Notes: generated from the letters alone by a model not told the origin. Shown: positions 45,479 to 57,019, counted from the stretch's first letter. The stretch: 64,000 bases of DNA from Topomyia yanbarensis (GCF_030247195.1 NC_080671.1:212702851-212766850); one strand, 5' to 3'. Numbers and translations: made by a program.

Positions 45479-45541
45479 ACACGCAACGCAAACAACATTA
45501 CACGCAACGCAAAAACATTGCACGCAACGCAAAATACATTA
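45479..45541. repeat. Minisatellite, 3 x ~21 bp
   Basis: ACACGCAACGCAAACAACATT, ACACGCAACGCAAAAACATT and GCACGCAACGCAAAATACATT lie head to tail. Confidence 0.9.
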
Positions 45542-45680
45542 TGAATTTCTATTTTGATGGAAATACATGCATTTAATTTTGCTGATTTTTAAAAATGCAT
45601 CACAAGTCCCTAGAGTATACCTGACTCTCTTTAAATTATATGGTAATAAAAAACGATGAAAGTATTCCAAAATGTTTCGG

Positions 45681-45842
45681 GGTGAGTGTAGCGTAGTTGG
45701 TAAATCGATTGCCTTGTACGCAGCGCACCTGGGCTCGAGTCCGCACATAGGGTTGGAAATTTTTCATAAGAGATTTTTCTAACCCTAAAAGGCGAATGAC
45801 CTTAAGGTTAAAACCTCGATAATCGAAATGAAATTTAAAAAA
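45681..45842 (+). mobile_element. tRNA-derived SINE (Feilai-like)
   Basis: The head has a box A-like TAGCGTAGTTGG (45690) and a box B-like GGGCTCGAGTCC (45730), spaced as in tRNA promoters and followed by a tRNA-unrelated body (CTAACCCTAAAAGGCGAATG, AAAACCTCGATAATCGAAATGA) and an A-rich tail. RNA polymerase III would transcribe such an element and a LINE RT would copy it. Feilai is the known Aedes tRNA-related SINE; the assignment to it is from memory of its type, not alignment. Confidence 0.7.
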
Positions 45843-46048
45843 ATGTTTCGAACAATCGCCATTATTATATCTAGTTTCAGCGCATACTCATGTTTATTGT
45901 AAAATCTGCCACTTGGTCAGTAAACATCTTCGGGTCAGAGTCTCACCAGAGGTGATAACCCTATTACCAGCAATGAAAAATTGGATAGGCCGATGGGTTC
46001 ATATCGCATCCTTCGATGTTATTTTCTAAATCAAATTATTTTTTACAG

Positions 46049-46355
46049 AACCTGCGAGCTCTGCTAATAAATGATATAAAATTCCGTTGCGTTGTGTATA
46101 ATAAGCTGGATAAAATAATATTACCAAATGATGCAGAGCTCCGGTGGATGATTCGAATTTTATGCGCATCGTTCGAAAGATTGATCTACGATAAAAAGGG
46201 TATCATATATTTGTATATTCACGACGACAAAATTTAATGACTTGCGATTTGATAGGTACCCAACATGTGATGAACAATGGAGGCTCGCTAAAACCATTAT
46301 ACACACGTTTCCGGTATTAAAAGAGTCCAGAGTCAACGGCAATGCGCCATCAGAG
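46049..46355 (+). pseudogene. Unidentified host gene, exon block A
   Basis: Preceded by a polypyrimidine-AG acceptor (ATTATTTTTTACAG) and followed by a GTAATC donor. The first frame reads NLRALLINDIKFRCVVYNKLD, ELRWMIRILCASFERLIYD and stops at 46237. A shifted frame then gives RFDRYPTCDEQWRLAKTIIH, TFPVLKESRVNGNAPSE up to the donor. This ends on a complete codon and joins in phase to block B at 57844. The internal stop and frameshift suggest a decaying copy. I recognise the RYPT...W..AK.II..FP.L pattern from a recurring family of uncharacterised predicted proteins, but cannot give a function. Confidence 0.5.
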
Positions 46356-46498
46356 GTAATCTGAATTTTGTAACTAGTTTTCATTCAGTGCTTACTCTTG
46401 TGGTAATATCGTTACAGTTGAAAACTGGAAAATCGCTGATTGGATTTTCCAGTTTTTGTATCGTTTGTTTTCTTGATCCGTGCTAATCTATCACGTAG

Positions 46499-46655
46499 GA
46501 TCCGATTCAGTGACGGTTCAGTTCCGAGCACGAACATTAACACATGTCCGTCACGGTACCGTACCGGGCAAATGTGAATGCTCGCATTTGAAATGTATGA
46601 AAGAATATTGGTGTCTGTGCACGATATTGAACCGTCACTGAAACGGATCGGATAG
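46499..46655. mobile_element. MITE with TTCAGTGACGGTTC inverted ends
   Basis: TCCGATTCAGTGACGGTTC at 46501 is mirrored by GAACCGTCACTGAAACGGATCGGA at 46629-46652. A second partial copy of the right half lies at 46925-47022 (GAATGCTCGCACATGAAATG, CTGTCACTGAAACGGATTGG). Confidence 0.65.
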
Positions 46656-46679
46656 GTGTAAATAGTGCTTTAAGCCCAT

Positions 46680-46870
46680 TTAAGACAATACATCAGCTTC
46701 CGTCAGCGGAAAAAACGTCAACGTCACGTTACCGTTTCGTCAGGATAAGTTGAATGCATTTCTCGTGTGACCATTTACACGTTTCCTGCTGTTGATATTG
46801 TATGTGAATTTAGTTTCATGCAACTAATTTTGACGTTCCTTTGACGTTTTGTACTGGTCACGAAAGCCTG
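46680..46870. repeat. Dispersed repeat (copy 2)
   Basis: Counterpart of 28255-28460 in the same orientation. Here it is sandwiched between two right-end copies of the adjacent MITE, so it may be internal sequence of a longer version of that element. Confidence 0.65.
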
Positions 46871-47240
46871 ACGTATCGTGTAAATTGTACTTTATAGCGC
46901 ATCAATGTACGAATATAAAAACAAATTCCGTGCTGGACAAGTGTGAATGCTCGCACATGAAATGCATGAAAGAAAATTGGTGTCCGTGCACGGTACTGAA
47001 CTGTCACTGAAACGGATTGGATAGATTGTCGCTGGCTGGGTTTTCTAGCTGTTAACTGCAACCAGAATACTTCAGAAAAATATATGAGGGCTGAATTCTT
47101 AAATGTAATAAACAAAATGTTTATGATTGAGACCTTGTGTGATTAAATTATGATCGACCGAAAATAAAAGTGGAAAGGACAGAACATGCTTTGAAAAATC
47201 CGCTTCAAATATATTTAAATGTAAACACCGGATATAAACT

Positions 47241-48841
47241 TGTGACCTGTGATTTCTTAGGTCACAATATCGTCGCTTTGGTCACTGAGCCCAGCTTGTA
47301 TATATTTGTAAATATTGTTATTTTTTTTTTTGTCGTATAAATAAATAACAGTGTACGGTCTATCTCGTGTATTTGACGACGCCTGTTCTTTGCTTATACT
47401 TTAAAATTATTGTTCGTAAATGTCTAAGTAGAATTTAAACGTCAAACCATTGCTACTCCGTGCTTGCATGTTTGAGTTACGTTTAAGTTCTGCTTAATAG
47501 CCCAGGTTGGTGTCAAACGTAGGTTTTGTTATTTATTTGTTCAGAGATTTATTTAATTTTTGTCTATTTATTTATTTATTTTTATATCTATTTATTCATA
47601 TATTTATTTATTCGCTTATTTATTTATTTATATTTGTTATTAATTTTGCTTGTTTATTATTCATTTTGTTATTATATTTTTTTGTTATAATTGTTCAATA
47701 TTTAAAAAAAAATAATCAAGGAAACAAGTACCGCACATTAAATATTCTTTGTATGCTTTTGTACTAAAAATACTAAAAATATTTCGTGACACCAACCAAA
47801 ACGATAAAATTTTTGTAAATGTCAACCGTCATCGTCCTGTCATCTCATCATCACCGTCATCAAATGCGGGGTGGGATGCGAGGAGGCGCGGTGGGTATAT
47901 TTTGGAAAACGGACAGGGCAAGGATAAAATCTACCGCGAAAAAGGAATGCGGTCTCTAATAGTTAACCGGCCCGGAGGAGTGAAGACCCGCAGCAGCGAT
48001 AGTCACCGACCACAAAGTGACCGCGCGTTTCGTTGAAAGTTTTCGGTATTTGTGCCAGTCGATCCTTAGGATCTAATTTCCCGCCGTTCAGAACCGCCAC
48101 ACGAACGCAAAGTTTTGTTCGGCCAGTCGAGTGGGATAAGTGTGGTTACCGGTTTTTATAGTACTACAGAAGTACGAGTACGTCGCGAGTGCAACAAAAG
48201 GTCAGTGTTTGGCGAAGTCAAAGAACGCCGTTGAAGACACCATTCCCTAAGTACCGGTAGGGTTTTGGTGGTAGTGACCGTAAAAGCTAAAAATCCCACT
48301 CGATTTAGTGTTAGACACTCGTATTTTAAAAGTGCGCATTGTACCACTCCCCGGGCCCCGTAGTGAAACGCAGGCCTCCGCTACGAATAGGCCGAGTTGC
48401 TGCTTCATCTGGAGTCCCCCGTCGCCATCGTCCGTCTGTTCTTGCACCACCATCGAAGCCCATCCCGCATCCAGCCTGAAGAAAGTCGACCAACGATCAT
48501 CACGGCCGCAACGGTATCGCCAGGAGAAGGTTTTGGTGAATAAAAGTGCGCAAGTAAAAATTCAAAAATATTTTCTGTTTGTTTTCAAAAGAATAATTAA
48601 TAATAAATTACAAGTGTAAGGTCTCTATATACAAGTTGTGTCGTCCATTTTGTTTATAGTGTAGTCCTTTTTGGTACTTGTTTCCGCCGAAAATTATTTA
48701 CGATTCGCTCAGTGACCATAGTGTGGGAAGAAAAGTCCGCCCAGTGTGAATTTCTCCAGGACACAATAGTGAAACGACCCTAATAGCTGGTGAGTGAGCC
48801 CCACCACCACAATAAGAACGTTACGAAAGCAATACGTAACA
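47241..48841 (+). repeat. 5' LTR of element B (1601 bp)
   Basis: Begins TGTGACCTGTGATTTC, whose start includes a GTGACC/GGTCAC inverted pair, and ends ACGTAACA. It includes an ATTTATTT-rich tract (47520-47640). It differs from the 3' LTR by about ten scattered substitutions plus a few short indels (for example AAACGTCAAACCATTGC versus AAACGTACCATTAC, and GGTGAGTGAGCCCC versus GGTGAGTACAGTGTGGCCCC). Confidence 0.93.
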
Positions 48842-48843
48842 AT

Positions 48844-48855
48844 TGGCGCCCAACG
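48844..48855 (+). other. Primer binding site (tRNA-Lys type)
   Basis: TGGCGCCCAACG, two bases after the 5' LTR, is complementary to the 3' end of tRNA-Lys as used by several insect gypsy elements. Confidence 0.8.
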
Positions 48856-49262
48856 CAAAATAAAAAAAGTGATTTGTTTCCAAGACCAGAAGCAAATCCC
48901 TTTTTCGTTGTGTTTCCCGGAGAAATTCAATTCACATTGTTCACTTCATTAATCGCGAAGTCATTGGGTCGATATCTAAACTTGAAGTTGATCCTGAAAC
49001 TTAATTATGATTAGTGGAATTGCGAATTGTTGCGAGTGATGAAAAATTGTATATCTGGCACGCCGTCGTTTGCTAGTGCTTGAGTAGAAAAATTGATCGT
49101 TTGTTTTGAACATATTTCATACACAGGTAGCATTGATCGGATTGAATTTGACATTTACTAATACCATTACATTTGTTTCTTGTCGGGTTTTTGTTTACTT
49201 TTCTAGGTGTTAAAACTATTTGTGGTTTGTTATAATTTTGTTATTTTTTGCCTTTTTATACA

Positions 49263-51311
49263 ATGGCAATGGCACAGCTCACATTCGATCAAGCTAGTGA
49301 GCTGATCCAAGGTTGGTATTTTGATATGAGTGTGGAGTTTTTAGCCGACGATGAACTGAATTATGAACTGACTGCCCGTTCTGTCAGTTTGTCTATCGGT
49401 CTCGATCGCTCACGAAAACGCAAGTGGCTGCGAGACCAGTTGAAGGTGGAAAGGGATGATCCGTCGGGAAAATGCCCACGAAGAGTAGTGGGTGATCCTA
49501 CTGTGGAAGTCGAGGTTTGTACGCATAAGTTTATCGAGTTGAAATCGTGTTTGGAACAGGAGGATGATGAGGAAAAGAAGGTTTGTTCCACTAGAATGAT
49601 ACACGTCGGTATGCGTTTAGTGACTGTGTTGAGGGACTCGCGGGGGTCGCCTAACTTGCACAGTCAATTGCAAAATACGGTGGTTGAACTAGCGGAGGTT
49701 CTTGAAAATTTCTTTCGGGGTACTGCTTCGTCTTCACAGGGGGATCAGCAAGAGGGAAATGATCTTTTAGCTCTGTTGGATGCAGACAAAGCAGATGAAA
49801 ATCCTAGACCGAGAGCTTCCGTTCTCAGTCAGGATGATCTTGAGTGGATCCATTCGTTGCAAGCGAGAATTGTGGATCTAGAAGCCGATTTAGCTCGACG
49901 GAGAGAAGTAAAAGATGCTGTAACTCAAACTCTTCCCGACCATGCTCAATTCACTTCATATTCACAACACCAAAATTTCAGAGCATTTCAAAACTATAAT
50001 TTTCCGCCTATAAAGCCTTCTAATTCATTCGATACTTCATCTAGTTACCATAATTTTCGAAATATCCCAGATCGTACATTACATTCTAACAATATACCAA
50101 TTCCCAACAATACATACAATATTCCCTATCATCCGACGAGAATTTCTAATCCTACTGGAGCAAATCCCGAAATGTACAACTATGCCTCGGCTATCCCATC
50201 TTTTCCTAAACGAAATTCACCTCCCATGTATAGTGGTGTTCTACACAATCCGTACCCCGCACCGTACCACAACCGTCACACTCTTCCTGTGTCCAAGTGG
50301 AACATCACTAAATACAGTGGTGACGATCAAGGGCTGAAGCTAAATGAGTTTCTGGAAATTGTACAGGCTTTATCCCAAGCTGAGCATGTGTCGGAGGTCG
50401 AGCTTTTCGAGTCGGCTGTGCATTTGTTTGTTGGTTCAGCGCTCAAGTGGTATATGGCACAAAGAACCACTGGTAGATTGATGAATTGGCAGCATTTGGT
50501 ATTTGAATTAAAACGCACCTACATGCACCCTGATTTGGACGCGTTGATCAAAATGAAAATTTACCAGCGTCGTCAACAAAAACATGAATTTTTCCACGGG
50601 CACTATTTCGAAATCGAGAAACTGTTCAGAACCATGAGGGTTCAGATTCCCGATTACGAAAAAGTACAGATTCTACAGCAGAATATGCGAATAGACTACA
50701 AGCGACAAATGACATTTATTCCGATAGTCGACCTTGAAACACTTGTTGCTGCTGGACAGAAATTAGATGCATTAAATTTCTCGGCATACAACAAGGTTTT
50801 CGGGATGGACAGGAATGTACAAGTGGTCGAAAGCTCTGAAAACAATTCGAAGAAAAAAAATAAGAACCAATCCCAGACTCAACAGGTGATAGATCAAACC
50901 GCAGCAGTGTCTCAGGTCAACCAAAATAGAAACAATTCACACACATCCACTAATTCGTCTCGTCCCAATCAACTTCCCAACAAAAACAACCAATCCTTAT
51001 CGAACATCCAACCGAGTCAAAATTCGTCTCAAAATACCGCCCGACCAGACCCGGTCGCGGTGCCATCTGGGTACAATTCTCGTCCACAGTTCACGTTGGA
51101 AGAATTGATAAACACGCACATTCCCCCACCGGCCAATACCTGCTACAATTGCGGGAGGATTGGTCATCACGTAGCGATGTGTAGACAGCCCCGGGGCATA
51201 TTTTGCAGTACGTGCGGTCTTCGCGGTTTTCCAACGAACTATTGCCCGTTTTGTTTAAAAAACGGACCAAACGCGAGCCAAAACCGCCGTTCGCAGACAC
51301 CCAACGCGTAA
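49263..51311 (+). CDS. Gag polyprotein of element B
   Basis: Open frame of about 682 residues from ATG 49263 (MAMAQLTFDQASELI), chosen because it is the first ATG in the frame after the leader. Residues ~345-470 look like a retrotransposon capsid domain (WNITKYSGDD, LNEFLEIVQAL, VHLFVGSALKWYMAQ). A long Asn/Ser/Gln-rich linker follows, then CYNCGRIGHHVAMC (~residue 627) and a second Cys-rich motif, CSTCGLRGFPTNYCPFC. The protein would assemble particles and bind element RNA. It has no internal break. The end overlaps pol by about 110 bases in the -1 frame. Confidence 0.9.
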   Translation: MAMAQLTFDQASELIQGWYFDMSVEFLADDELNYELTARSVSLSIGLDRSRKRKWLRDQLKVERDDPSGKCPRRVVGDPTVEVEVCTHKFIELKSCLEQEDDEEKKVCSTRMIHVGMRLVTVLRDSRGSPNLHSQLQNTVVELAEVLENFFRGTASSSQGDQQEGNDLLALLDADKADENPRPRASVLSQDDLEWIHSLQARIVDLEADLARRREVKDAVTQTLPDHAQFTSYSQHQNFRAFQNYNFPPIKPSNSFDTSSSYHNFRNIPDRTLHSNNIPIPNNTYNIPYHPTRISNPTGANPEMYNYASAIPSFPKRNSPPMYSGVLHNPYPAPYHNRHTLPVSKWNITKYSGDDQGLKLNEFLEIVQALSQAEHVSEVELFESAVHLFVGSALKWYMAQRTTGRLMNWQHLVFELKRTYMHPDLDALIKMKIYQRRQQKHEFFHGHYFEIEKLFRTMRVQIPDYEKVQILQQNMRIDYKRQMTFIPIVDLETLVAAGQKLDALNFSAYNKVFGMDRNVQVVESSENNSKKKNKNQSQTQQVIDQTAAVSQVNQNRNNSHTSTNSSRPNQLPNKNNQSLSNIQPSQNSSQNTARPDPVAVPSGYNSRPQFTLEELINTHIPPPANTCYNCGRIGHHVAMCRQPRGIFCSTCGLRGFPTNYCPFCLKNGPNASQNRRSQTPNA

Positions 51312-52141
51312 GTCAAGACCGTTTTCTTCAACGTACACCTCCCCCTTACTGGGTACAGGCCACCAGAGATATTTACGCTGAATCTACAAAAAATCTTCAA
51401 ATTACCTACCCTGTCCCCCACGATAACCGACCGTACGCACACGTAAAGATTTACGGTTACCCGGTACGTGCTCTCTTGGATAGCGGTAGCAATCACACGC
51501 TTATCAGCGAATCTCTTTTCTCCAAATTAAAATTCAAAAAGTTGCATCGCCCTTCCAAAAACGTGATTCTACGGTCTGCAAGTGGAGACGAACTGCATAT
51601 TAAAGGTCAGGCTTATCTTCCATTTGCCTTCCAAGGATGTGTGAAAATAGTTCCTACTTTGGTACTTGCAAATCTGTCCATAGATTGTATCTGCGGAATG
51701 GATTTTTGGAGGAAATTCAAAATTCAGCCCGCGATGCAAAACTGTGGAGGGATTGAGTCCACTGCGTCGGCATCTATTACCCAACACCCTAGTTCTGCAA
51801 ACATTCTGACCGACGATGAAATCATGGTTATTGAAAAGATAAAAAAACTTTTCCTTCCTGCTCAAGAAGAGAAATTGACTCTGACCAACCGAGCTCAGCA
51901 TCGTATCGTGTTGGGAGAGGAATGGAAAAATAAACCACCAGTCCGCCAGTTTCCATACGTGATGTCTCCGAAGACGCAGGATCTGGTAGCCGTCGAGCTG
52001 CAACGACTGTTGGGTTTAGGGATTTTGGAACGGAGCAACTCGGATTGGTCGCTTAACTGTGTGCCGGTCATCAAGCCCAACAAAGTTCGGCTCTGTTTGG
52101 ACGCGCGCAAGATTAACGAGCGGACTGTTCGGGATGCTTAA
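51203..52141 (+). pseudogene. Pol of element B: protease and RT start
   Basis: In the -1 frame relative to gag. The protease has the intact triad LLDSGSNHTLIS and a later LSIDCICGMDFW. RT begins with PPVRQFPYVMSPKTQDLV, ERSNSDWSLNCVPVIKP and RLCLDARKINERT. It ends at a TAA at 52139-52141, directly before the conserved PLPHPGRIL, with the frame unchanged beyond, so a single nonsense change has broken pol. Confidence 0.9.
51254..51263 (+). promoter_or_regulatory. Candidate -1 ribosomal frameshift site (gag-pol)
   Basis: TTTAAAAAAC holds two overlapping canonical slippery heptamers in register with the gag frame: T-TTA-AAA (51254-51260) and A-AAA-AAC (51257-51263). Pol is open in the -1 frame from 51203 onward, so a slip here gives an uninterrupted gag-pol junction 48 bases before the gag stop. 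No strong downstream stem-loop was obvious by eye. Confidence 0.75.
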
Positions 52142-52144
52142 CCG

Positions 52145-53917
52145 TTGCCTCATCCCGGTCGAATTTTAGGTCAACTTCCCAAGGCTAAATACCTGTCCAC
52201 GATAGACCTGTCTGAAGCGTTTCTCCAGGTTCCACTGGACCAACAATCGCGGAAGTACACGGCCTTTTGTGTACAGGGTAAAGGGCTATTCCAATACACA
52301 CGGATGCCTTTTGGGTTGATCAACAGTCCTGCTACGTTAGCACGACTGATGGACAATGTCCTGGGCCACGGAATGCTTGAACCGTACGTCTTCGTCTATC
52401 TCGACGACATTGTTGTGGTGACGGAGACATTCGAACACCATGAACGCCTTCTAGTGGAGATTGCACGTCGCTTAAGGGAAGCAAACCTAAGCATAAACCT
52501 CGAAAAGTCTAAGTTTGGAGTGTCTGAGATTCCCTTCCTGGGATATCTCCTTAATACCGACGGTCTTCGAGCCAACCCGGAAAAAGTTCGTCCTATTGTC
52601 GAATACGAACGGCCCAATACCGTAACAAAACTAAGGAGATTCCTAGGAATGGCTAATTACTATCGGCGCTTCATCTTAGACTTTAGCGGGGTGACCGCTG
52701 CACTCACAAACCTTCTGCAAAGCAAAACGAAAACCATCCGTTGGAACGATGACGCCGAACAGGCATTTTGCGAAATCAAAGAGCGGCTAATATCTTCACC
52801 AGTCTTGGGCAGTCCTGATTTCAGCAAGGAGTTCTGTATCCAAACAGATGCTAGTGACGTGGCGGTAGCTGGGGTTCTCACACAAGAACAGGATGGTGTA
52901 GAGCGGGTTATTTCATTCTACTCCCATAAACTGACAACGCGCCAGAAGAACTATCATGCCGCAGAAAAGGAAGCGCTTGCTGCCATTCTCGCCATCGATG
53001 CATTCCGTGGGTATATTGAGGGTTACCATTTCACCCTAATAACCGATTCTTCCGCACTGACCCATATACTCAGTACAAAATGGAAGGTCGGCTCACGATG
53101 CAGCCGATGGGCGTTGAATCTGCAGCAATTCGATATGACCGTCAAGCATCGCAAGGGCAAGGAGAACGTGGTTCCGGACGCCCTCTCGCGAAGCATCGCA
53201 GCTGTTCAAGAATCGTCGTGGTACGCGTCAATGTCCGACAAAGTGGCTCGCCGGCCCGATGATTTTGTAGATTTCAAGATCGACGATGGTAAACTCTTTA
53301 AGTTTATCACCGTGAACGATAATCCCTGTGATACTCGCTTCGAGTGGAAAATGATTCCCCCGCCCACCGAAGTTGCAAACATTCTTCGACAGTACCACGA
53401 CGATTTCTTTCATCCAGGCTACGACAAAACCCTTGCACGGATCCGTCAAAGATTCTACTGGCCTAAGATGGCAGTTGAAATACGGCGGTACGTTCAACAG
53501 TGTGGAATGTGCAAGGAAGTCAAAGCTTCTTCCGTCCCTGTTGCACCTGCCATGGGAAACATGAAAATTGACACCCGCCCTTGGCAGATCGTATCAGCGG
53601 ATTTCATTGGCCCTCTCCCCCGCACTCGTCGCGGTAGTCAGCACATTTTGGTAGTTTGTGACTACTTTTCGAAATGGGTAATGGTTCAGCCTGTGAGGAA
53701 TGTCAGTAGTGCACCCATGTGTGCAATTTTGACAGATCAATGGTTCCTGAGAAACTCGGTTCCTGAAGTGATAATCACTGACAACGGAAGCAGTTTCATT
53801 TCTAAAGATTTCAAGGAGCTGTTGGATCGTTTCAAAGTTGCCCACTGGCTCAACTCACGATATCACTCACAGGCAAACACGGTCGAACTATCAATGCTGC
53901 TATCAGGACATACGTGA
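52145..53917 (+). pseudogene. Pol of element B: RT, RNase H, integrase core
   Basis: Same frame as the preceding block. RT: YLSTIDLSEAFLQVPLD, RMPFGLINSPATL, FVYLDDIVVV (catalytic), KSKFGVSEIPFLGYLL, RRFLGMANYYRRF. RNase H: IQTDASDVAVAGVL, AAEKEALAAILA, LITDSSALTHIL, RKGKENVVPDALSRS. Integrase: zinc-binding HHCC region (DDFFHPGYDKTLARIRQRFYW, QQCGMCK), then SADFIGPLP (Asp), IITDNGSSF (Asp) and YHSQANTVE (Glu). All three integrase acidic residues are present. Right after that Glu a short deletion shifts the frame and it stops at 53917. Confidence 0.92.
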
Positions 53918-54390
53918 GGGAGGACCAACGCCTTTGGGACACTCGTGTTTCGGAAATCGAGATGGTTTTGAATACCAGTGTTCACTCGTCGACTGGATTC
54001 ACACCATACTTCATTACTCACGGGCACGAGTACTCTGAAGTTGGCACCGATCATATACTCACCCGTCTCGATGTACAGCTGACTTCGGAAGAGATGGAAG
54101 AACGAATCTACGACCTTGTCCGCAAAAATCTGGCGAAAGCTCACAACGCTTCCCAACAGCGCTATAATTTTCGGCACCGCAAGTTTGCACAAGCTTTCGT
54201 AGAGGGACAGCTGATATACCGCAGAAACATGAAACCGTCTAGTGCGGCACAGAACTATAATACCAAATACGGCCAACAATTCCTTCCATGTCGTGTCAAG
54301 GCGAAAATCGGATCGTCTTCCTATGAGCTGGAGGATTTGAACGGCAAAAGTTTGGGTATTTGGCCAGCTGTGCATTGGAAACCCGGTTAG
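53888..54390 (+). pseudogene. Pol of element B: integrase C-terminal part
   Basis: Continues the integrase in another frame: INAAIRTYVRED, VSEIEMVLNTSVHSSTGFTP, FITHGHEY, then NFRHRKFAQAFVEGQLIYRR, LPCRVKAKIGSSSYELEDL (the GPF/Y-like module) and a stop at 54390. Comparison with related integrases suggests a deletion of a few codons around 53888 caused the shift. Confidence 0.85.
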
Positions 54391-55417
54391 CTAGTTCTCC
54401 GATCCATCGCACAGCACAGTGTCAGCCAACTCTCCGTCCTCCTGAATCCTCCACCGATCTCAAAAAACGGTGCAAACTTCGACGTTCAATCTAAAACAAA
54501 ACAAAAAAACATAATTAGCAACCAAAAATACTTACCAACATCACGAATCATCCTATTTTTCATCACTACATAAACAATCAGCGTTAGTCAGCTGAGTATG
54601 AGTAGCTGTGACAGATCGGATAATAGACAACCTGACGACAGGGTTGTGCTGGGTTACGACGGGGTTACATTTGCCCGCCGCCAGTTTTAAGTCGACTTTA
54701 CACTCTAAGCGTGAATGGTTTAATTCTGCGTAACTTCATCTAGTTTTCTCCCGCGTGTCGAGAGAGTAAAAGAAGTTCGCAATGAGTTAACCATTTCACA
54801 AAAGTAATAGTCTTTCCGACTCTTGAAAAAGAGTCCGGTAAAGCACAAATTTAAATTTAGGGACCCCTAGCATAATTAAAAGTTAGTGTTTAGTGTGAGT
54901 GTAAATGAAGAGGAATGAAAGGCTAGCAAATTGAATTCTGAGTGAGTGTGTGCGGTATGTAAGCGGTAGTGTTGGATGTTTCGTCCAAGGATAGCCCTTG
55001 TGACGGTAATGGTAGCAGAAAGAAATGTCAAATTCCGTCTGATTTCTTTCTGGCAATTTTCCGCCATTTGAAGCGTATCCGATCAATAATTCTACTCAGC
55101 AAATGCAGCAACGGCTTTTATTCTGACGCATTATAGACAATTTCGACAGTGAAACTTTCACAGTTGTTTTGGGATTGATGGATGGATTGAATCGTACCTG
55201 ATTGTGACAGCTAAATCGGTGAGTGTGCGAGACTAAAAACGGGCAGGCTCACTTCCTCAGAGTCACGTAATTTCGTGGGACAGATTCCTCTGGCCTTTGG
55301 AAAAATCATTCCACGAAATTAAAACTGGCACTCGGGAAGAAGTAGTCGCGTTAGAAGTCGGCATTCATTCGAAAAAAAAACCATTTGGGTTTTTTTTTTA
55401 CCCGAGTCGGGGAAAAT
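54391..55417 (+). other. Noncoding region between pol and 3' LTR
   Basis: About 1 kb with no sustained frame; no env. It contains two similar CACGAAAT/ATTTCGTGG segments (55266-55320) forming an imperfect inverted repeat. Just before the LTR is ACCCGAGTCGGGGAAAAT, whose GGGGAAAA is the likely polypurine tract. Confidence 0.6.
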
Positions 55418-57019
55418 TGTGACCTGTGATTTCTTAGGTCACAATATCGTCGCTTTGGTCACTGAGCCCAGCTTGCATATATTTGTAAATATTGTTATTT
55501 TTTTTGTCGTATAAATAAATAACAGTGTACGGTCTATCTCGTGTATTTGACGACGCCTGTTCTTTGCTTATACTTTAAAATTATTGTTCGTAAATGTCTA
55601 AGTAGAATTTAAACGTACCATTACTACTCCGTGCTTGCATGTTTGAGTTACGTTTAAGTTCTGCTTAATAGCCCAGGTTGGTGTCAAACGTAGGTTTTGT
55701 TATTTATTTGTTCAGAGATTTATTTAATTTTTGTCTATTTATTTATTTATTTTTATATCTATTTATTCATATATTTATTTATTTGCTTATTTATTTATTT
55801 ATATTTGTTATTAATTTTGCTTGTTTATTATTCATTTTGTTATTATATTTTTTTGTTATAATTGTTCAATATTTAAAAAAAAAATAATCAAGGAAACAAG
55901 TACCGCACATTAAATATTCTTTGTATGCTTTTGTACTAAAAATACTAAAAATATTTCGTGACACCAACCAAAACGATAAAATTTTTGTAAATGTCAACCG
56001 TCATCGTCCTGTCATCTCATCATCACCGTCATCAAATGCGGGGTGGGATGCGAGGAGGCGCGGTGGGTATATTTTGGAAAACGGACAGGGCAAGGATAAA
56101 ATCTACCGCGAAAAAGGAATGCGGTCTCTAATAGTTAACCGGCCCGGAGGAGTGAAGACCCGCAGCAGCGATAGTCACCGACCACAAAGTGACCGCGCGT
56201 TTCGTTGAAAGTTTTCGGTATTTGTGCCAGTCGATCCTTAGGATCTAATTTCCCGCCGTTCAGAACCGCCACACGAACGCAAAGTTTTGTTCGGCCAGTC
56301 GAGTGAGATAAGTGTGGTTACCGGTTTTTATAGTACTACAGAAGTACGAGTACGTCGCGAGTGCAACAAAAGGTCAGTGTTTGGCGAAGTCAAAGAACGC
56401 CGTTGAAGACACCATTCCCTCAGTACCGGTAGGGTTTTGGTGGTAGTGACCGTAAAAGCTAAAAATCCCACTCGATTTAGTATTAGACACTCGTATTTTA
56501 AAAGTGCGCATTGTACCACTCCCCGGGCCCCGTAGTGAAACGCAGGCCTCTGCTACGAATAGGCCGAGTTGCTGCTTCATCTGGAGTCCCCCGTCGCCAT
56601 CGTCCGTCTGTTCTTGCACCACCATCGAAGCCCATCCCGCATCCAGCCTGAAGAAAGTCGACCAACGATCATCACGGCCGCAACGGTATCGCCAGGAGAA
56701 GGTTTTGGTGAATAAAAGTGCGCAAGTAAAAATTCAAAAATATTTTCTGTTTGTTTTCAAAAGAATAATTAATAATAAATTACAAGTGTAAGGTCTCTAT
56801 ATACAAGTTGTGTCGTCCATTTTGTTTATAGTGTAGTCCTTTTTGGTACTTGTTTCCGCCGAAAATTATTTACGATTCGCTCAGTGACCATAGTGTGGGA
56901 AGAAAAGTCCGCCCAGTGTGAATTTCTCCAGGAGACAATAGTGAAACGACCCTAATAGCTGGTGAGTACAGTGTGGCCCCGCCACCACAATAAGAACGTT
57001 ACGAAAGCAATACGTAACA
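55418..57019 (+). repeat. 3' LTR of element B (1602 bp)
   Basis: Copy of the 5' LTR, starting TGTGACC after the polypurine tract and ending GTAACA, then AACT. Confidence 0.93.

Larger units (their letters stand above)
47241..57019 (+). mobile_element. Full-length Ty3/gypsy LTR retrotransposon (element B)
   Basis: 9.78 kb. LTRs at 47241-48841 and 55418-57019 start TGTGACC and end GTAACA. AACT flanks both sides (47237-47240, 57020-57023), a 4-bp target duplication. The gene order is PBS, gag, protease, RT, RNase H, integrase, then a 1-kb noncoding stretch and 3' LTR, with no env frame. RT-RNase H-integrase order makes it Ty3/gypsy; the very long LTRs with a tRNA-Lys primer recall the Osvaldo/Ulysses lineage (inference). 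It lies between exon blocks A and B of a host gene, in sense orientation. Confidence 0.93.

Noticed and set aside
45681..45752. A tRNA gene
   Set aside because: Box A and box B-like sequences are present but the cloverleaf is not complete and a SINE body and A-rich tail follow.
47507..47767. ORFs within the LTRs (47507-47767, 55678-55887 and others)
   Set aside because: They lie in the ATTTATTT-rich and other noncoding parts of the LTRs and are duplicated only because the LTRs are.
51254..51310. A strong stem-loop downstream of the slippery site
   Set aside because: Only a weak 4-bp GCGA/TCGC pairing was seen by eye; not enough to annotate. A folding program would be needed.
54391..55417. 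An envelope gene in element B
   Set aside because: No open frame, signal peptide or membrane segment in this interval.
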